From Brevundimonas vesicularis (GTDB lineage Bacteria; Pseudomonadota; Alphaproteobacteria; Caulobacterales; Caulobacteraceae): a stretch of DNA of 64,000 nucleotides. Positions 24,462-33,731 of this stretch are shown here, piece after piece. Positions within the stretch are counted from its first letter, which is position 1. Every line of letters begins with the position of its first letter. A program made the translations under genes and the position numbers. The stretch covers positions 1,302,001 through 1,366,000 of the forward strand of contig NZ_JACHLJ010000001.1 of NCBI RefSeq assembly GCF_014204545.1. Direction: 5' to 3'. The notes under the pieces are model-generated. The model searched no databases. It saw only the letters and a list, made by a program, of their open reading frames with translations, and was not told the DNA's origin.

Positions 24462-26579
24462 TCAGACCTGACCCAGGGTCCGCAATCGGGCCTTGGGGTG
24501 GATCTCGTTCTGGCTCATCACGACGGTCTGGCCGCGGAAGCGTTCGATGATCGATCGCACATAGGGCCGCGTCATCGGCCCGGTAAGCAGCACCGGATTT
24601 TCGCCCGTCATGGCGATCCGCTCGAAGGTGTCGCGCACGGCGCGGATAAAGTCCTGAAGGCGCGACGGCGCCATGGCCAACTGCTTGTCCTCGCCATTGC
24701 CGATCAGGCTTTCGGCGAAAGCGTTTTCCCATTCCGGCGACAGGGTGACGATGGGCAGGGCGCCCTCGCCGTCCTTGTTCTGCCAGCACAGTTGTCGGCC
24801 CAGACGCGCACGGACGTGTTCGACCAGGGTGGTAACGCTGGAGCTATGCGGGGCTGCCTCGGCCAAGCCTTCCAGGATCGCCGGCAGGTCGCGGATCGAC
24901 ACCTTCTCGCGCAGCAGAGACTGCAATACCCGCTGCAGAGTCGTGACGGTGACCACGCTGGGCACCAATTCCTCGACCAGCTTCTTCTCCTCGGCGCCTA
25001 GTTCCTTCAGCAGCTTCTGCACCTCTGCGTAGGACAGTAGGTCCGCCATGTTGTCTTTCAGGATCTCGGTCAGATGGGTCGTCAGGACCGTCGACGGATC
25101 GACCAGCGTATAGCCCCGGAACGTCGCCTCCTCGCGCAGACCTTCCTCGATCCAGGTCGCCGGCAAGCCGAAGGCGGGTTCACGCATATGCTCGCCTGGC
25201 AGTTCGACCTGACGACCTGCCGGATCCATCGCCATCAGGTGGCCCAGCCGCACCTCGCCCGCGCCCGTCTCCATCTCCTTGATGCGGATGGCGTAGCCCT
25301 GGGTCGGCAGACGCATGTTGTCGAGGATGCGCACTTGGGGGATGACGAAGCCGTATTCCTGGGCCAGCGACCGCCGCAACGCGCGGATTTGATCGGTAAG
25401 ACGCCGCCCTTCAAGATCGTTGATCAGGCTCAGAAGCGAATAGCCGAGCTCGATCTTCACCTCGTCGATGGTGAGCACATTGGCGATCGGCTCTTCGACA
25501 TCTTCCTTGGGTTTTGCGGCCGCCGCTGCAGCCGCGATCTCCGCCTCTGTCGGCTGAGGCTTCAGGCGATTGCGGCCCAGCCGCCAGGCCATGAAGCCCG
25601 AGCCGATGGCCAGCGCCGCGAACGGGATCAGCGGCATGCCGGGGATCAGGCCGATCAGACCGGCGGCGCCCGAGACCACGCCCAGCGATACGGGATTGGT
25701 GGCCAGCTGGGTGACCATGGCCTTGTCCGCCGTGCCTTCGACGCCCGCCTTGGACACCAGGAAGCCGGCGGCGATCGAGATGATGATGGCCGGCACCTGC
25801 GTCACCAGACCGTCGCCGATGGTCAGCTGGACATAGGTGTTGGCGGCCTCCATCGCCGGCATGCCGTGTTGCAGCGTGCCGATCAGTATGCCGCCGATGG
25901 CGTTGATGAAGGTGATGATCAGACCCGCGACGGCGTCGCCGCGCACGAACTTGGACGCGCCGTCCATGGCGCCGAAGAAGGTCGATTCCTGCTCCAGCTC
26001 CTTGCGACGCAGCTTGGCCTGGTCCTCGGTGATCAGGCCGGACGACAGATCCGCGTCGATGGCCATCTGCTTGCCCGGCATGGAGTCCAGGGTGAAGCGG
26101 GCGGACACTTCCGCGATCCGGGTCGAGCCCTTGGTGATGACGACGAAGTTCACCACCAGAATGATCGCAAAGATGATCACCCCGATGATGAAGTTGCCGC
26201 CCATCATCAACTGACCGAAGGCGTTGATGACCTGACCTGCCGCATCGTGACCTTCCTGGCCGTGGGTCAGGATCAGGCGCGTGGAGGCCAGGTTCAGGCC
26301 CAACCGGAACAGGGTTGAGACCAGCAGCACCGTCGGGAAGATGGCGAAATCCAGCGGCCGCTTCATCATCACGGCGGTCATCAGGATCAGCACGCTGGAC
26401 ACCAGCGAGAAGGCCAGCAGCAAATCCAGCAGGAACTTGGGCACCGGCAGGATCAGCAGCATGATCACGCCGATCACGCCGACCGCCATCAGCACTTCGC
26501 CGCGGTTGACCCAGCCCAGGACGTCGCGGCCCGTCGGGCGCGCCATGCCGTCCTTCATCATCACCGGCGTATCAGTCAC
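24462..26579 (-). CDS. flhA: Flagellar biosynthesis protein FlhA (export gate)
   Basis: Inner-membrane core of the flagellar type III export gate, 705 aa. Several TM helices fill the first ~330 residues. The family signature reads TLFRLGLNLASTRLIL, with INAIGGILIGTLQHG and TIGDGLVTQVPAIIISIAAGFLVSK further on. The cytoplasmic C-terminal half binds export chaperones. The start is GTG (26579), overlapping the beta-lactamase stop by 8 bases; ATG at 26561 or 26546 is also possible. It ends a flagellar run that begins with fliF. Confidence 0.96.
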   Translation of the reverse strand: MTDTPVMMKDGMARPTGRDVLGWVNRGEVLMAVGVIGVIMLLILPVPKFLLDLLLAFSLVSSVLILMTAVMMKRPLDFAIFPTVLLVSTLFRLGLNLASTRLILTHGQEGHDAAGQVINAFGQLMMGGNFIIGVIIFAIILVVNFVVITKGSTRIAEVSARFTLDSMPGKQMAIDADLSSGLITEDQAKLRRKELEQESTFFGAMDGASKFVRGDAVAGLIITFINAIGGILIGTLQHGMPAMEAANTYVQLTIGDGLVTQVPAIIISIAAGFLVSKAGVEGTADKAMVTQLATNPVSLGVVSGAAGLIGLIPGMPLIPFAALAIGSGFMAWRLGRNRLKPQPTEAEIAAAAAAAKPKEDVEEPIANVLTIDEVKIELGYSLLSLINDLEGRRLTDQIRALRRSLAQEYGFVIPQVRILDNMRLPTQGYAIRIKEMETGAGEVRLGHLMAMDPAGRQVELPGEHMREPAFGLPATWIEEGLREEATFRGYTLVDPSTVLTTHLTEILKDNMADLLSYAEVQKLLKELGAEEKKLVEELVPSVVTVTTLQRVLQSLLREKVSIRDLPAILEGLAEAAPHSSSVTTLVEHVRARLGRQLCWQNKDGEGALPIVTLSPEWENAFAESLIGNGEDKQLAMAPSRLQDFIRAVRDTFERIAMTGENPVLLTGPMTRPYVRSIIERFRGQTVVMSQNEIHPKARLRTLGQV

Positions 26580-27477
26580 GACCCAACGCCTTCAGCGCGC
26601 GACGCGTCGCCTCGGCGATCACGGCCGCATTGGCGTCGTCCGATGTCGCCCGGGTGGCGTGGTAATAGGCGGCGACGATCACGGGTTGGCCGTTCGGCGG
26701 ATACAACAGGCCGATGTCATTGGTCGGCCCATAGCCCCCCGTCCCCGTCTTGTGCGCCACCCGCCAGTCCGCAGGCGTCCCAGCCCTAAGACGATTCTGA
26801 CCGGTGGGCGTATCGGTCATCCACTGCAGCAACAGGGCGCGCGACGCTGCGGTCAGGGGCGAGGCCGGAGCCAGAAAAAGACGCTGGAGATTGGCGACGG
26901 ACTGAGAGGGAAGGATCGTGTCCTTGTCGCCGTCCAGACGATTCATCTCCGGTTCGAAACGGTCCGAACGGGTGCTGTGGTCGCCGATGCCGCGATAGAA
27001 TGTCTGCATCGCCGACGGGCCGCCCATGGCCTTCAGCAACAGATTGGCGGCGGGGTTGTCGCTGACCTCTACTGCGCCCTTCATCAACTGCTCGACCGTC
27101 AGGCTGGCGCCAACGGCAGGCTCGGTCACCGGGGCGTGGTCGATCATGTCCGCCGCCGTGATGGGGATGCGGCGATCCAGCCACTCCTGCCCGGCTTGGG
27201 CCCGCAACAGGGTCGCGGCGGCCAGATACATCTTGAAGGTCGAGCAATAGACGAAGCGTTCGTCGCCGCGCCAAACCAGCTTACGGCCCGTCGCTGCGTC
27301 CTGAACGACGAAGCCGAGACGGCCGCCGTTGCGCGCTTCCAGGTCGGACAGGTCAATAACCTCGTCTGACAGAGGGGCGGGCGCGGCAGGACGTGATTCC
27401 GCGCGCGGCGAACAGCCGACCGCGCTCAAGGCGGCCAGCCCCGTCAGGACGCATCGACGCTCCACGGGTGAGCGCAT
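26572..27477 (-). CDS. Class A beta-lactamase
   Basis: Serine beta-lactamase of 301 aa. All class A motifs are intact: S79-T-F-K82 (active-site Ser), S139-D-N141, E175 and N179 in RFEPEMN (omega loop), and K243-T-G. Cys78 precedes the active Ser. The N-terminus combines twin arginines (ERRCVLTGLAAL) with a possible lipobox before C22, so export by Tat or as a lipoprotein is possible. It is 4 bp after flbD and overlaps flhA, so it must share the flagellar transcript; no promoter space exists. Base and codon use look like the neighbours, so any acquisition is old. Expected activity is hydrolysis of penicillins or cephalosporins; the spectrum cannot be read. Confidence 0.93.
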   Translation of the reverse strand: MRSPVERRCVLTGLAALSAVGCSPRAESRPAAPAPLSDEVIDLSDLEARNGGRLGFVVQDAATGRKLVWRGDERFVYCSTFKMYLAAATLLRAQAGQEWLDRRIPITAADMIDHAPVTEPAVGASLTVEQLMKGAVEVSDNPAANLLLKAMGGPSAMQTFYRGIGDHSTRSDRFEPEMNRLDGDKDTILPSQSVANLQRLFLAPASPLTAASRALLLQWMTDTPTGQNRLRAGTPADWRVAHKTGTGGYGPTNDIGLLYPPNGQPVIVAAYYHATRATSDDANAAVIAEATRRALKALGRD

Positions 27478-27481
27478 GGGT

Positions 27482-28894
27482 TCAGGCCGCGTAGCCCGAG
27501 GCGGAGACGCCGCTCATCGGCGCCGGGATGGCCGTGCCTTCGTCGGCGTATTCGTTCAGCTTGTTGCGCAGGGTGCGGATCGAGATGCCTAGGATGTTGG
27601 CCGCATGGGTGCGGTTGCCCAGGCAGTGGGTCAGGGTGTCCAGGATCAGCGTCTTTTCCATCGCCGCCACAGTCTGGCCTACAAAGCTGCGGGTCACGGC
27701 GTCGGCTGCCTGGGCGGCGCGGGCGGCCACCCCGGCTTGCGGCGCTTCATAGGCCTGTCCCGCCATCATGCCCGCGCCCATGCCGCCCAGCGGCTGACCG
27801 TCCGGCAGGCGGATGGCGTCGACGTCGATCTCGGGCCCGGTCGCCAGAAGCACCGCGCGGTGCATGGCGTTTTCCAGTTCGCGGACGTTGCCCGGCCAGC
27901 GATGGGCCGAAATGGCCTGACGTGCGGCGGCCGAGATCGGACGCACCGGCACGCCGTTGGCTGCGGCGTATTTCTTGATGAAGTGGTCGGCCAGAACCAC
28001 GATGTCGCCGGGCCGCTCGCGCAAGGACGGCAGCCGCAGGTTCACCACGTTCAGGCGATACAGCAGGTCTTCGCGGAAGGTGCCTTCCGCCACGGCCTTG
28101 GCCAGATCGCGGTTCGAGGTCGCGATGATGCGGATGTTGACCGAGACCGGCTTGGAACCGCCGACGCGATCGATGACGCGCTCCTGGATTGCGCGCAACA
28201 GCTTGGCCTGAAGCCGGGCGTCCATCTCGGAGATTTCGTCCAGCAGCAGGGTGCCGCCGTCGGCCTCTTCGAACTTGCCGATGCGGCGCGCGACCGCGCC
28301 GGTGAAGGCGCCCTTCTCGTGACCGAACAGTTCGGATTCCAGCAGATTGTCGGGAATGGCGGCGCAGTTGACGCTGATGAACGGGCGTTCGGACCGGCGC
28401 GAATGCTCGTGCAGATACCGCGCCATCACCTCCTTGCCGACGCCGCTTTCGCCGGTGATCAGGATCGAGGCTTCCGAGCGCGCGACCTGGTCGGCCAGTT
28501 GCAGCACCGCCTTCATCGACGGGTCGGCCGAGATCATGGGCTTTTCGTCGTCGGCGACGGCCGACAGGACGGCGGCGATCAGTTCGGCGTCCGGCGGAAG
28601 CGGAATGAACTCCTTGGCGCCGGCCTTGATGGCGGCGGCCGCCTCTCGCGCATCGGCATCGACGCCGAAGGCCACGACCGGAATGGTGATCCGCTCGGCC
28701 TCGTTGGCGGCGATCAGGGCGGCGATGTCCAACTGATAGTCGACCATCAGCAGGTCGGCGCCCTGCCCCCGGCGCAGTTGCTCGGTCGCCTGATCGGCGC
28801 GCTCGACGTGATTGACCTTGGCGCCGTGCGCCATGGCCATCTTCACCGCCGAAGCGAGCTGGCCGCTCAGTCTGCCTACCACCAGAAGACGCAT
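27482..28894 (-). CDS. flbD: Sigma-54-dependent flagellar transcriptional regulator FlbD
   Basis: Activator of late (class III/IV) flagellar genes and repressor of its own fliF operon in Caulobacter. The receiver-like N-terminal domain (~1-115) lacks the acidic pair normally needed for phosphorylation, as known for FlbD. The AAA+ domain has Walker A GESGVGKE, GAFTGA loop and GGTLLLDEISE. The C-terminal Fis-type helix-turn-helix is NRTHAANILGISIRTLRNKL. Length 470 aa. It is fifth in the fliF-fliG-fliH-fliN-flbD order. Confidence 0.96.
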   Translation of the reverse strand: MRLLVVGRLSGQLASAVKMAMAHGAKVNHVERADQATEQLRRGQGADLLMVDYQLDIAALIAANEAERITIPVVAFGVDADAREAAAAIKAGAKEFIPLPPDAELIAAVLSAVADDEKPMISADPSMKAVLQLADQVARSEASILITGESGVGKEVMARYLHEHSRRSERPFISVNCAAIPDNLLESELFGHEKGAFTGAVARRIGKFEEADGGTLLLDEISEMDARLQAKLLRAIQERVIDRVGGSKPVSVNIRIIATSNRDLAKAVAEGTFREDLLYRLNVVNLRLPSLRERPGDIVVLADHFIKKYAAANGVPVRPISAAARQAISAHRWPGNVRELENAMHRAVLLATGPEIDVDAIRLPDGQPLGGMGAGMMAGQAYEAPQAGVAARAAQAADAVTRSFVGQTVAAMEKTLILDTLTHCLGNRTHAANILGISIRTLRNKLNEYADEGTAIPAPMSGVSASGYAA

Positions 28895-28930
28895 CGTTCT
28901 TCTCCTCTAATCTCTAAAGCCGGTCGCCAA

Positions 28931-29263
28931 TCAGGCGCCCGAATCCTCGGTCTTGATGATTTCCGTCATGGTCACGCCCAGCCGGTCGTCGACGACAACG
29001 ACCTCGCCGCGCGCGATCAGGCGGTTGTTGACGAAGATGTCGATCGCCTCGCCGACCTTGCGATCCAGCTCCAGCACCGAGCCCTTGTTCAGCTTCAGCA
29101 GCTGGGCCACCGACATGTGCGACTTGCCCAGAACCGCCGAGATGTTGACCGGCACGTCGAAGACGGTGGCCAGGTCGGCGGCGCTCTTTTCGCCGCTGTC
29201 GTCCAGGGGCGGCAGGCCCGAAAGGCCGGAGAATTCCTCCAGCGCCAGGTCGTCGGATGCCAT
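28931..29263 (-). CDS. fliN: Flagellar motor switch protein FliN
   Basis: C-ring subunit of 110 aa. The SpoA domain is clear: VFDVPVNISAVLGKSHMSVAQLL, LNKGSVLELDRKVGEAIDIFVNN and LIARGEVVVVDDRLGVTMTEI. It has a short acidic N-terminal tail. ATG 29263 overlaps the fliH stop by one base (TGATG). The longer open frame to 29392 overlaps fliH and adds Arg-rich, non-homologous residues. The order fliH-fliN-flbD is the Caulobacter arrangement. Confidence 0.95.
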   Translation of the reverse strand: MASDDLALEEFSGLSGLPPLDDSGEKSAADLATVFDVPVNISAVLGKSHMSVAQLLKLNKGSVLELDRKVGEAIDIFVNNRLIARGEVVVVDDRLGVTMTEIIKTEDSGA

Positions 29264-29925
29264 CAGAACATGCTCCTGTCGACGGGAAGGGTTTCGGCGT
29301 GTCCGGCTTCGGCGGCCAGGGCGGCGGTCAGGGCCTCGGCGACACGGCCGGCCGAGCCTTGCGGATCGTGATCGGCGCGGCCATCCGCCCATTCCAGCTG
29401 GAAGGCGGCCTGGGCCAGGCCCGGTTCATCGCGGAAGGCGACCACGCCGGTGAAGCCGCTGTCGGCGCAGGCGCGCTCGATCAGGCCGCGCGTCTCGTCA
29501 TCTAGGCCGGAGGCGCGGACGACCAGACGTGGCGAGGCGTCGATTTCCTGCGCCAACAGTTCCAAAGCGGCTTTCAGCGGCGCATGCGGAAACCGGTCGA
29601 GAGCAGCTCCAGCGATGGTGCGCGCAGCAGCCAGGGCCAGGTCGGCGGCCTGTTCGCGGTGCGCCTGGGCCACAGCCTTCAGGGTCGGCATGGCCGAGGC
29701 GACAGCCTGGGCGATATTGCTTAGCGCCATGGCGCGGATGTTCTCGACCTCGCTGAGGGCCTGTTCGCGCGCTTCCAGACGCCCTTGGGCGACCAGGGCA
29801 TCGACCTCGGCCGGCAGATAGGAGCGCTTGGCCGGCGTCCAGGCGCCGGGACGCACGACCGTGCCGTCCGCGTCGAACTCGGTGTCGAAGGCGAAGAGGC
29901 GCCGGATTTCGGGAGACTGGGTCAT
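29263..29925 (-). CDS. fliH: Flagellar export regulator FliH (FlbE)
   Basis: Peripheral component that binds the FliI ATPase and brings it to the export gate. 220 aa, with a helical central stretch rich in Ala, Glu and Gln (VDALVAQGRLEAREQALSE) and a conserved C-terminal half (DASPRLVVRASGLDDE). Divergent family; the identification rests on position between fliG and fliN, where Caulobacter has flbE. It starts one base after fliG's stop and overlaps fliN by one base. Confidence 0.85.
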   Translation of the reverse strand: MTQSPEIRRLFAFDTEFDADGTVVRPGAWTPAKRSYLPAEVDALVAQGRLEAREQALSEVENIRAMALSNIAQAVASAMPTLKAVAQAHREQAADLALAAARTIAGAALDRFPHAPLKAALELLAQEIDASPRLVVRASGLDDETRGLIERACADSGFTGVVAFRDEPGLAQAAFQLEWADGRADHDPQGSAGRVAEALTAALAAEAGHAETLPVDRSMF

Positions 29926-29926
29926 G

Positions 29927-30961
29927 TCAGTAGATCAACTCGTCGTCCGCGCCCTGACCGGCCAGCATGATGTCGCCCTTGGCGGCCAGATCCTTGGCGA
30001 CCTGGACCATGGCCATCTGGGCGGCGTCGACATCCTTCAGACGCACCGGCCCCATCGACTCCATGTCCTCGCGCATGATCTTGGATGCGCGCTCGGACAT
30101 GTTGGAGAAGAACATCTCGCGCAGCCCTTCGGACGCGCCCTTCATCGCAAGACCCAGCGAATCCTTATCCACGGCGCGCAGCAATGTCTGCACCCCGCCC
30201 GGGTCCAGCTTGGACAGGTCTTCGAAGACGAACATCAGGGCGCGGATGCGTTCGGCCGATTCACGATTGCGCTCTTCCAGAGCCCCGATGAAGCGGGCCT
30301 CGGTCTGGCGGTCAAAGCTGTTGAAGATGTCGGCCATCATCTCGTGGCTGTCGCGCTTGGAGGTCCGCGCCAGGTTCGACATGAACTCGGTGCGCAGCGT
30401 CGCTTCGATCTTGTCCAGGATTTCGCGCTGCACAGGCTCCATGCGCAGCATCCGCTGCACGCATTCCAGGGCGAAGTCTTCGGGCAGGCTGGTCAGGACG
30501 CGGGCGGCGTGGTCCGAGCGCACCTTGGACAGGATGACAGCGACGGTCTGGGGGTATTCGTTCTTCAGATAGTTGGCGAGAACGGCCTCGTTCACATTGC
30601 CCAGCTTGTCCCACATGGTGCGACCAGCCGGACCCCGGATTTCCTCCATCAGGCCGTCGACTCGATCCTTGGGCAGGAAGGCGGCCAGAAGCTTTTGCGT
30701 CTGCTCGTAGCTGCCCATGACCGAGCCCGAACCGGACAGGCCCGAGACGAACTCGATCATCAGGGCCTCGACGGCCTCGGCGCTGACATTGCCCAGGGTC
30801 GCCATGGCCTGGGAGATTTCCTTGACCTCGTCGTCATCCAGCCGCTCCCACAGGGCGGTATGCTCTTCGCCCAGCGCCAGCAGGATGACGGCGGCCTTCT
30901 CCGGTCCCGACAGCTTGTTGGGATCGTCGATCGCGGCCTTCTTGTTTACCAGCTTCGCCAT
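29927..30961 (-). CDS. fliG: Flagellar motor switch protein FliG
   Basis: Rotor protein of 344 aa that couples the MotA stator to the MS ring. The N-terminal domain has [20 protein letters not shown], the middle domain [22 protein letters not shown], and the C-terminal torque helix [24 protein letters not shown] (charged residues in place) then [18 protein letters not shown]. Its ATG overlaps the fliF stop (TGATG). Nothing unusual seen. Confidence 0.97.
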   Translation of the reverse strand: MAKLVNKKAAIDDPNKLSGPEKAAVILLALGEEHTALWERLDDDEVKEISQAMATLGNVSAEAVEALMIEFVSGLSGSGSVMGSYEQTQKLLAAFLPKDRVDGLMEEIRGPAGRTMWDKLGNVNEAVLANYLKNEYPQTVAVILSKVRSDHAARVLTSLPEDFALECVQRMLRMEPVQREILDKIEATLRTEFMSNLARTSKRDSHEMMADIFNSFDRQTEARFIGALEERNRESAERIRALMFVFEDLSKLDPGGVQTLLRAVDKDSLGLAMKGASEGLREMFFSNMSERASKIMREDMESMGPVRLKDVDAAQMAMVQVAKDLAAKGDIMLAGQGADDELIY

Positions 30962-32601
30962 CAGCCTTCGGCCACCCAGGTCCGCAGGATGCCGGCCGCA
31001 TCATCGGGATGCGACTGAACGAAGTCGGCGACCTTCTTGACCGATGACGCCTTCACCTGCCCCTCGATGCGGGCGATGTCGATCTTCTGTTCCATCTCGC
31101 TGGGTGCCGGCAGCTGAACCAACTGAGGCTGGCCGTCCGGGCCGATCACCGTAGTTGCTACTGCCGTGACCGGCACGCCATTGGTGCCCGCCAACGCCGG
31201 CAGATTGGTCCCACCGCCGGCCGCCGTCTTCAGCAGAGGACGCAGCACGAAGAAGATCAGCAGCAGGGCGACGACCGTCAGAATGCCCAGCTCGACGAAA
31301 CGCATGATGTCGTTCTTGGAGAAGTCCAGCAGCGACGACTTGCCGTCCAGACCGCCCTCGATGCCGGTGTCGTGGTTGAAGCGGACGTTGATGACCTCGA
31401 TCTTGTCGCCGCGTGTCTCGTCGATGCCGGCGGCGGCCGCGACCAGCGACTTGATCTGGGCGATCTCCTCGGCGGTGCGCGGCGCATAGGTCGGCTCGCC
31501 CTTGCCGTCCTTGGCCGGCGTCCATTTGCCGTCAACGGCGACGGCGACGGCCAGCTTCTTGACCTCGCCCGGCTCCTTGGTCGTGGTCGTGGTGGTCTTG
31601 GAGATTTCGTAGTTCGTCGTCTCGGCGTTTTCCGAGTTGGTCGAACCGGCCGGCGTCGCGCCGGGCGCAGCCCCGCCAGGGATGTTATTGGTCGCGGTCA
31701 CGCCTCCGTCCGGCTGGGCGCTGTTGTCTGCGGATTGCGAGCCGTTGGTCGTCGTCGAGCGAACGACCTGACCATCGGGATCGAACTTCTCTTCCTGTGT
31801 CGTGGCGCGACTTTGGTCGATGTCGGCCGTGACCTGAACGCGAGCAGCGCCGGCGCCCACGACGCCTTCGACGATGTCCTTGATGCGCGCTTGAAGCTGG
31901 CTCTCGGTATTGCCCTTGGCCTCGGCGGCGGACGCCGAGGTGAACGTTCCGTCGTCGCTGCCGGCCGCCAGGGTGCGGTTCGTCTGGTCCGCCACGGTGA
32001 CGCGGTCGGGCTTCAGGTTCGGCACAGATGAGGCCACCAGGTTGCGGATCGCCCGCACCTGATCACTCGTCAGGTCACGCCCGCCCAGCCCCACCAGAAC
32101 GGCGGCGGTCGGTTCGCCGGCGGCAGAGGTGAACATCTCGCGGCGCGGCATGGTGATGTGGACGCGGGCGGCGGTGATGCCGCGCATGGACATGATGGTG
32201 CGTGACAGCTCGCCCTGCAGGGCGCGCTGTTCGTTCAACTGCTGCTGGAACTCGGTCTGGCCCAGCACCGACTGGCTGTCGAACAGCTCGTAACCGACCG
32301 ATCCGGACGTGACCAAGCCCTTGCCCGCGACCAGCATCCGCGCCGTGCCGACCTCGTCGCGGTTGACCATGATGGTCGAACCGTCGCCTTTGGACGAATA
32401 TTTGATGCCGGCCTGATCCAGGGCGGCGCTGATCTCGCTGGCCTCGCGCAGATCCAGATTGGAATAGAGAAGCGCGTCCGGCGCCTGGCCCATGCGCAGC
32501 ATAATGGCGACTAGCACGGCGGCCACGCCTGCGGCGACGCCGAGGACCGCAGCCAGACGGCCGATCCCGAACTTCTGCAACGCCGCTGTGAAGCCGCCCA
32601 C
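30961..32601 (-). CDS. fliF: Flagellar MS-ring protein FliF
   Basis: Inner-membrane ring protein on which the motor is built, about 546 aa. TM1 is near the start ([20 protein letters not shown]), TM2 near the C-terminus ([20 protein letters not shown]). Between them are the periplasmic ring-building motifs, including ILYSNLD-like [16 protein letters not shown]-like [13 protein letters not shown] and [16 protein letters not shown] start at GTG 32601, preceded by a GGGGG/GGGG stretch; another GTG at 32631 would add ten residues. A perfect CtrA site lies about 77 bp upstream, so it heads the early flagellar operon. Confidence 0.95.
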   Translation of the reverse strand: MGGFTAALQKFGIGRLAAVLGVAAGVAAVLVAIMLRMGQAPDALLYSNLDLREASEISAALDQAGIKYSSKGDGSTIMVNRDEVGTARMLVAGKGLVTSGSVGYELFDSQSVLGQTEFQQQLNEQRALQGELSRTIMSMRGITAARVHITMPRREMFTSAAGEPTAAVLVGLGGRDLTSDQVRAIRNLVASSVPNLKPDRVTVADQTNRTLAAGSDDGTFTSASAAEAKGNTESQLQARIKDIVEGVVGAGAARVQVTADIDQSRATTQEEKFDPDGQVVRSTTTNGSQSADNSAQPDGGVTATNNIPGGAAPGATPAGSTNSENAETTNYEISKTTTTTTKEPGEVKKLAVAVAVDGKWTPAKDGKGEPTYAPRTAEEIAQIKSLVAAAAGIDETRGDKIEVINVRFNHDTGIEGGLDGKSSLLDFSKNDIMRFVELGILTVVALLLIFFVLRPLLKTAAGGGTNLPALAGTNGVPVTAVATTVIGPDGQPQLVQLPAPSEMEQKIDIARIEGQVKASSVKKVADFVQSHPDDAAGILRTWVAEG

Positions 32602-32677
32602 GCGTCCCCGCCCCCTACTCGCGGGAGACACGAACGCCCCGCTAGGCAGAAAATGCCGCCTTGATGGTAAACGTCGC

Positions 32678-32693
32678 GTTAAGACCCGCTTAA
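32678..32693 (-). promoter_or_regulatory. CtrA full site for the fliF operon
   Basis: On the minus strand TTAA (32693-32690), GCGGGTC, TTAAC (32682-32678) fits the CtrA consensus TTAA-N7-TTAAC exactly. It lies about 77 bp upstream of the fliF start, where CtrA binds in Caulobacter. The left TTAA overlaps the stop codon of the hydrolase gene. Exact matches are rare in GC-rich DNA, which supports function. Confidence 0.85.
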
Positions 32694-33715
32694 GGGCGCG
32701 CTCTGCCCGCCTGAAGCTGCGGCAAGACGGCCGGCGCACCCGACGGCAACGGGGCTTTCGGATCTCTCAGCCACGAGGCGACGTCACGATAGACGATCTC
32801 GGCGTCCAGATCGCGGTTCAGCAGATGCCAGCCGTTTGGATACCATGCGGTCCGCAGCGTGCCGCCCTCCCGCTCAGCCCGCTCCAGCGCCAGCTTCATC
32901 GGCCCCTTCTTCACCACCTCGTCGTGGGCGCCGTACATCAGGATGGCGTCGCCCCGAATGCGGCCGAGGCTGCGCGACGAGGCCTCCATCAGATCGACCA
33001 GCCCATAGACCGTGTCGAACCGGGTCGCGAGGATGCTCATCGGATCGCGCCCGTTGCGGATCAGCTCCAGCGTATTGGATGAGGCGTGGATATCGCGCGT
33101 GATAAACTCCGGCGGTTCCAGCGCAACGTCTCCCAGCGCCCGCGCCGCAATGTTCAGCGCCGTGCTGTTCAACGGTCCTTGCGTCGACCAACCCCAGACG
33201 CCTGGCGCGAGCAGCACGACGCGGTCCGCATCCGGGGGATTATCGGAGCCGAACGCCGCCGCCGTCACAGACCCGCCCATGCTTTCGCCCACCACGGCGA
33301 TGATGGCCTGGGGATAGCGGGCGCGCGCCATGGCGGTGATCTCGCGCAGATCATCGGTCATCCGCTGCTGCCCGGCCCATTCGCCCCGCCCCGGCGCCCC
33401 GCCAAAGCCGCGCTGATCGTAGGACCAGGTTTCGATTCCCTGCTCAGCCCACCAGGGTCCGGCCAGACGGAAGCTGGCGTCGTGGTCGTTCATCCCATGT
33501 AGGGCCACGATCACAGCCCAAGGCGCCCCATCCTTTGGCCCCCAATGCAGATACGGCAGGCGCGCGCCGTCCGACATGACCAGGGCGCGATCCTCGACAT
33601 GGGCGCCGACAAAGCCCGGCGGCGGCGTCAAAGGGGGCTGGATATGAGGTGCGGCGCAGGCCGACAGAACGAGCGCGGCGGCCAGCGGCATAAGTCTGGA
33701 GGCGATCAAGGCCAT
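32690..33715 (-). CDS. Alpha/beta-hydrolase lipoprotein (lysophospholipase-like)
   Basis: Probable envelope serine hydrolase of 341 aa. The N-terminus has a lipobox (LVLSAC, C20). The fold shows IVALHGMNDH (oxyanion region), nucleophile elbow VVGESMGGSV, a later MYGAHDEVV (acid) and NGWHLLNR (catalytic His). This set resembles monoglyceride lipase/lysophospholipase enzymes. ATG 33715 is preferred over 33724. Its TAA stop is part of the CtrA site for fliF. Substrate unknown; hydrolysis of lipids or acyl esters is inferred. Confidence 0.88.
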   Translation of the reverse strand: MALIASRLMPLAAALVLSACAAPHIQPPLTPPPGFVGAHVEDRALVMSDGARLPYLHWGPKDGAPWAVIVALHGMNDHDASFRLAGPWWAEQGIETWSYDQRGFGGAPGRGEWAGQQRMTDDLREITAMARARYPQAIIAVVGESMGGSVTAAAFGSDNPPDADRVVLLAPGVWGWSTQGPLNSTALNIAARALGDVALEPPEFITRDIHASSNTLELIRNGRDPMSILATRFDTVYGLVDLMEASSRSLGRIRGDAILMYGAHDEVVKKGPMKLALERAEREGGTLRTAWYPNGWHLLNRDLDAEIVYRDVASWLRDPKAPLPSGAPAVLPQLQAGRARP

Positions 33716-33731
33716 GTGTCCCAAGCAGCGC

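Noticed and set aside
25074..26318. A 414-codon open frame antisense to flhA.
   Set aside because: His/Gln/Asp-rich translation without recognisable domains; flhA is certain.
26572..27477. Beta-lactamase gene as a decayed insertion.
   Set aside because: No stop or frameshift, all class A motifs are intact and codon use is like the neighbours.
27605..29371. A 588-codon open frame antisense to flbD/fliN.
   Set aside because: Shadow of two well-supported genes; composition only.
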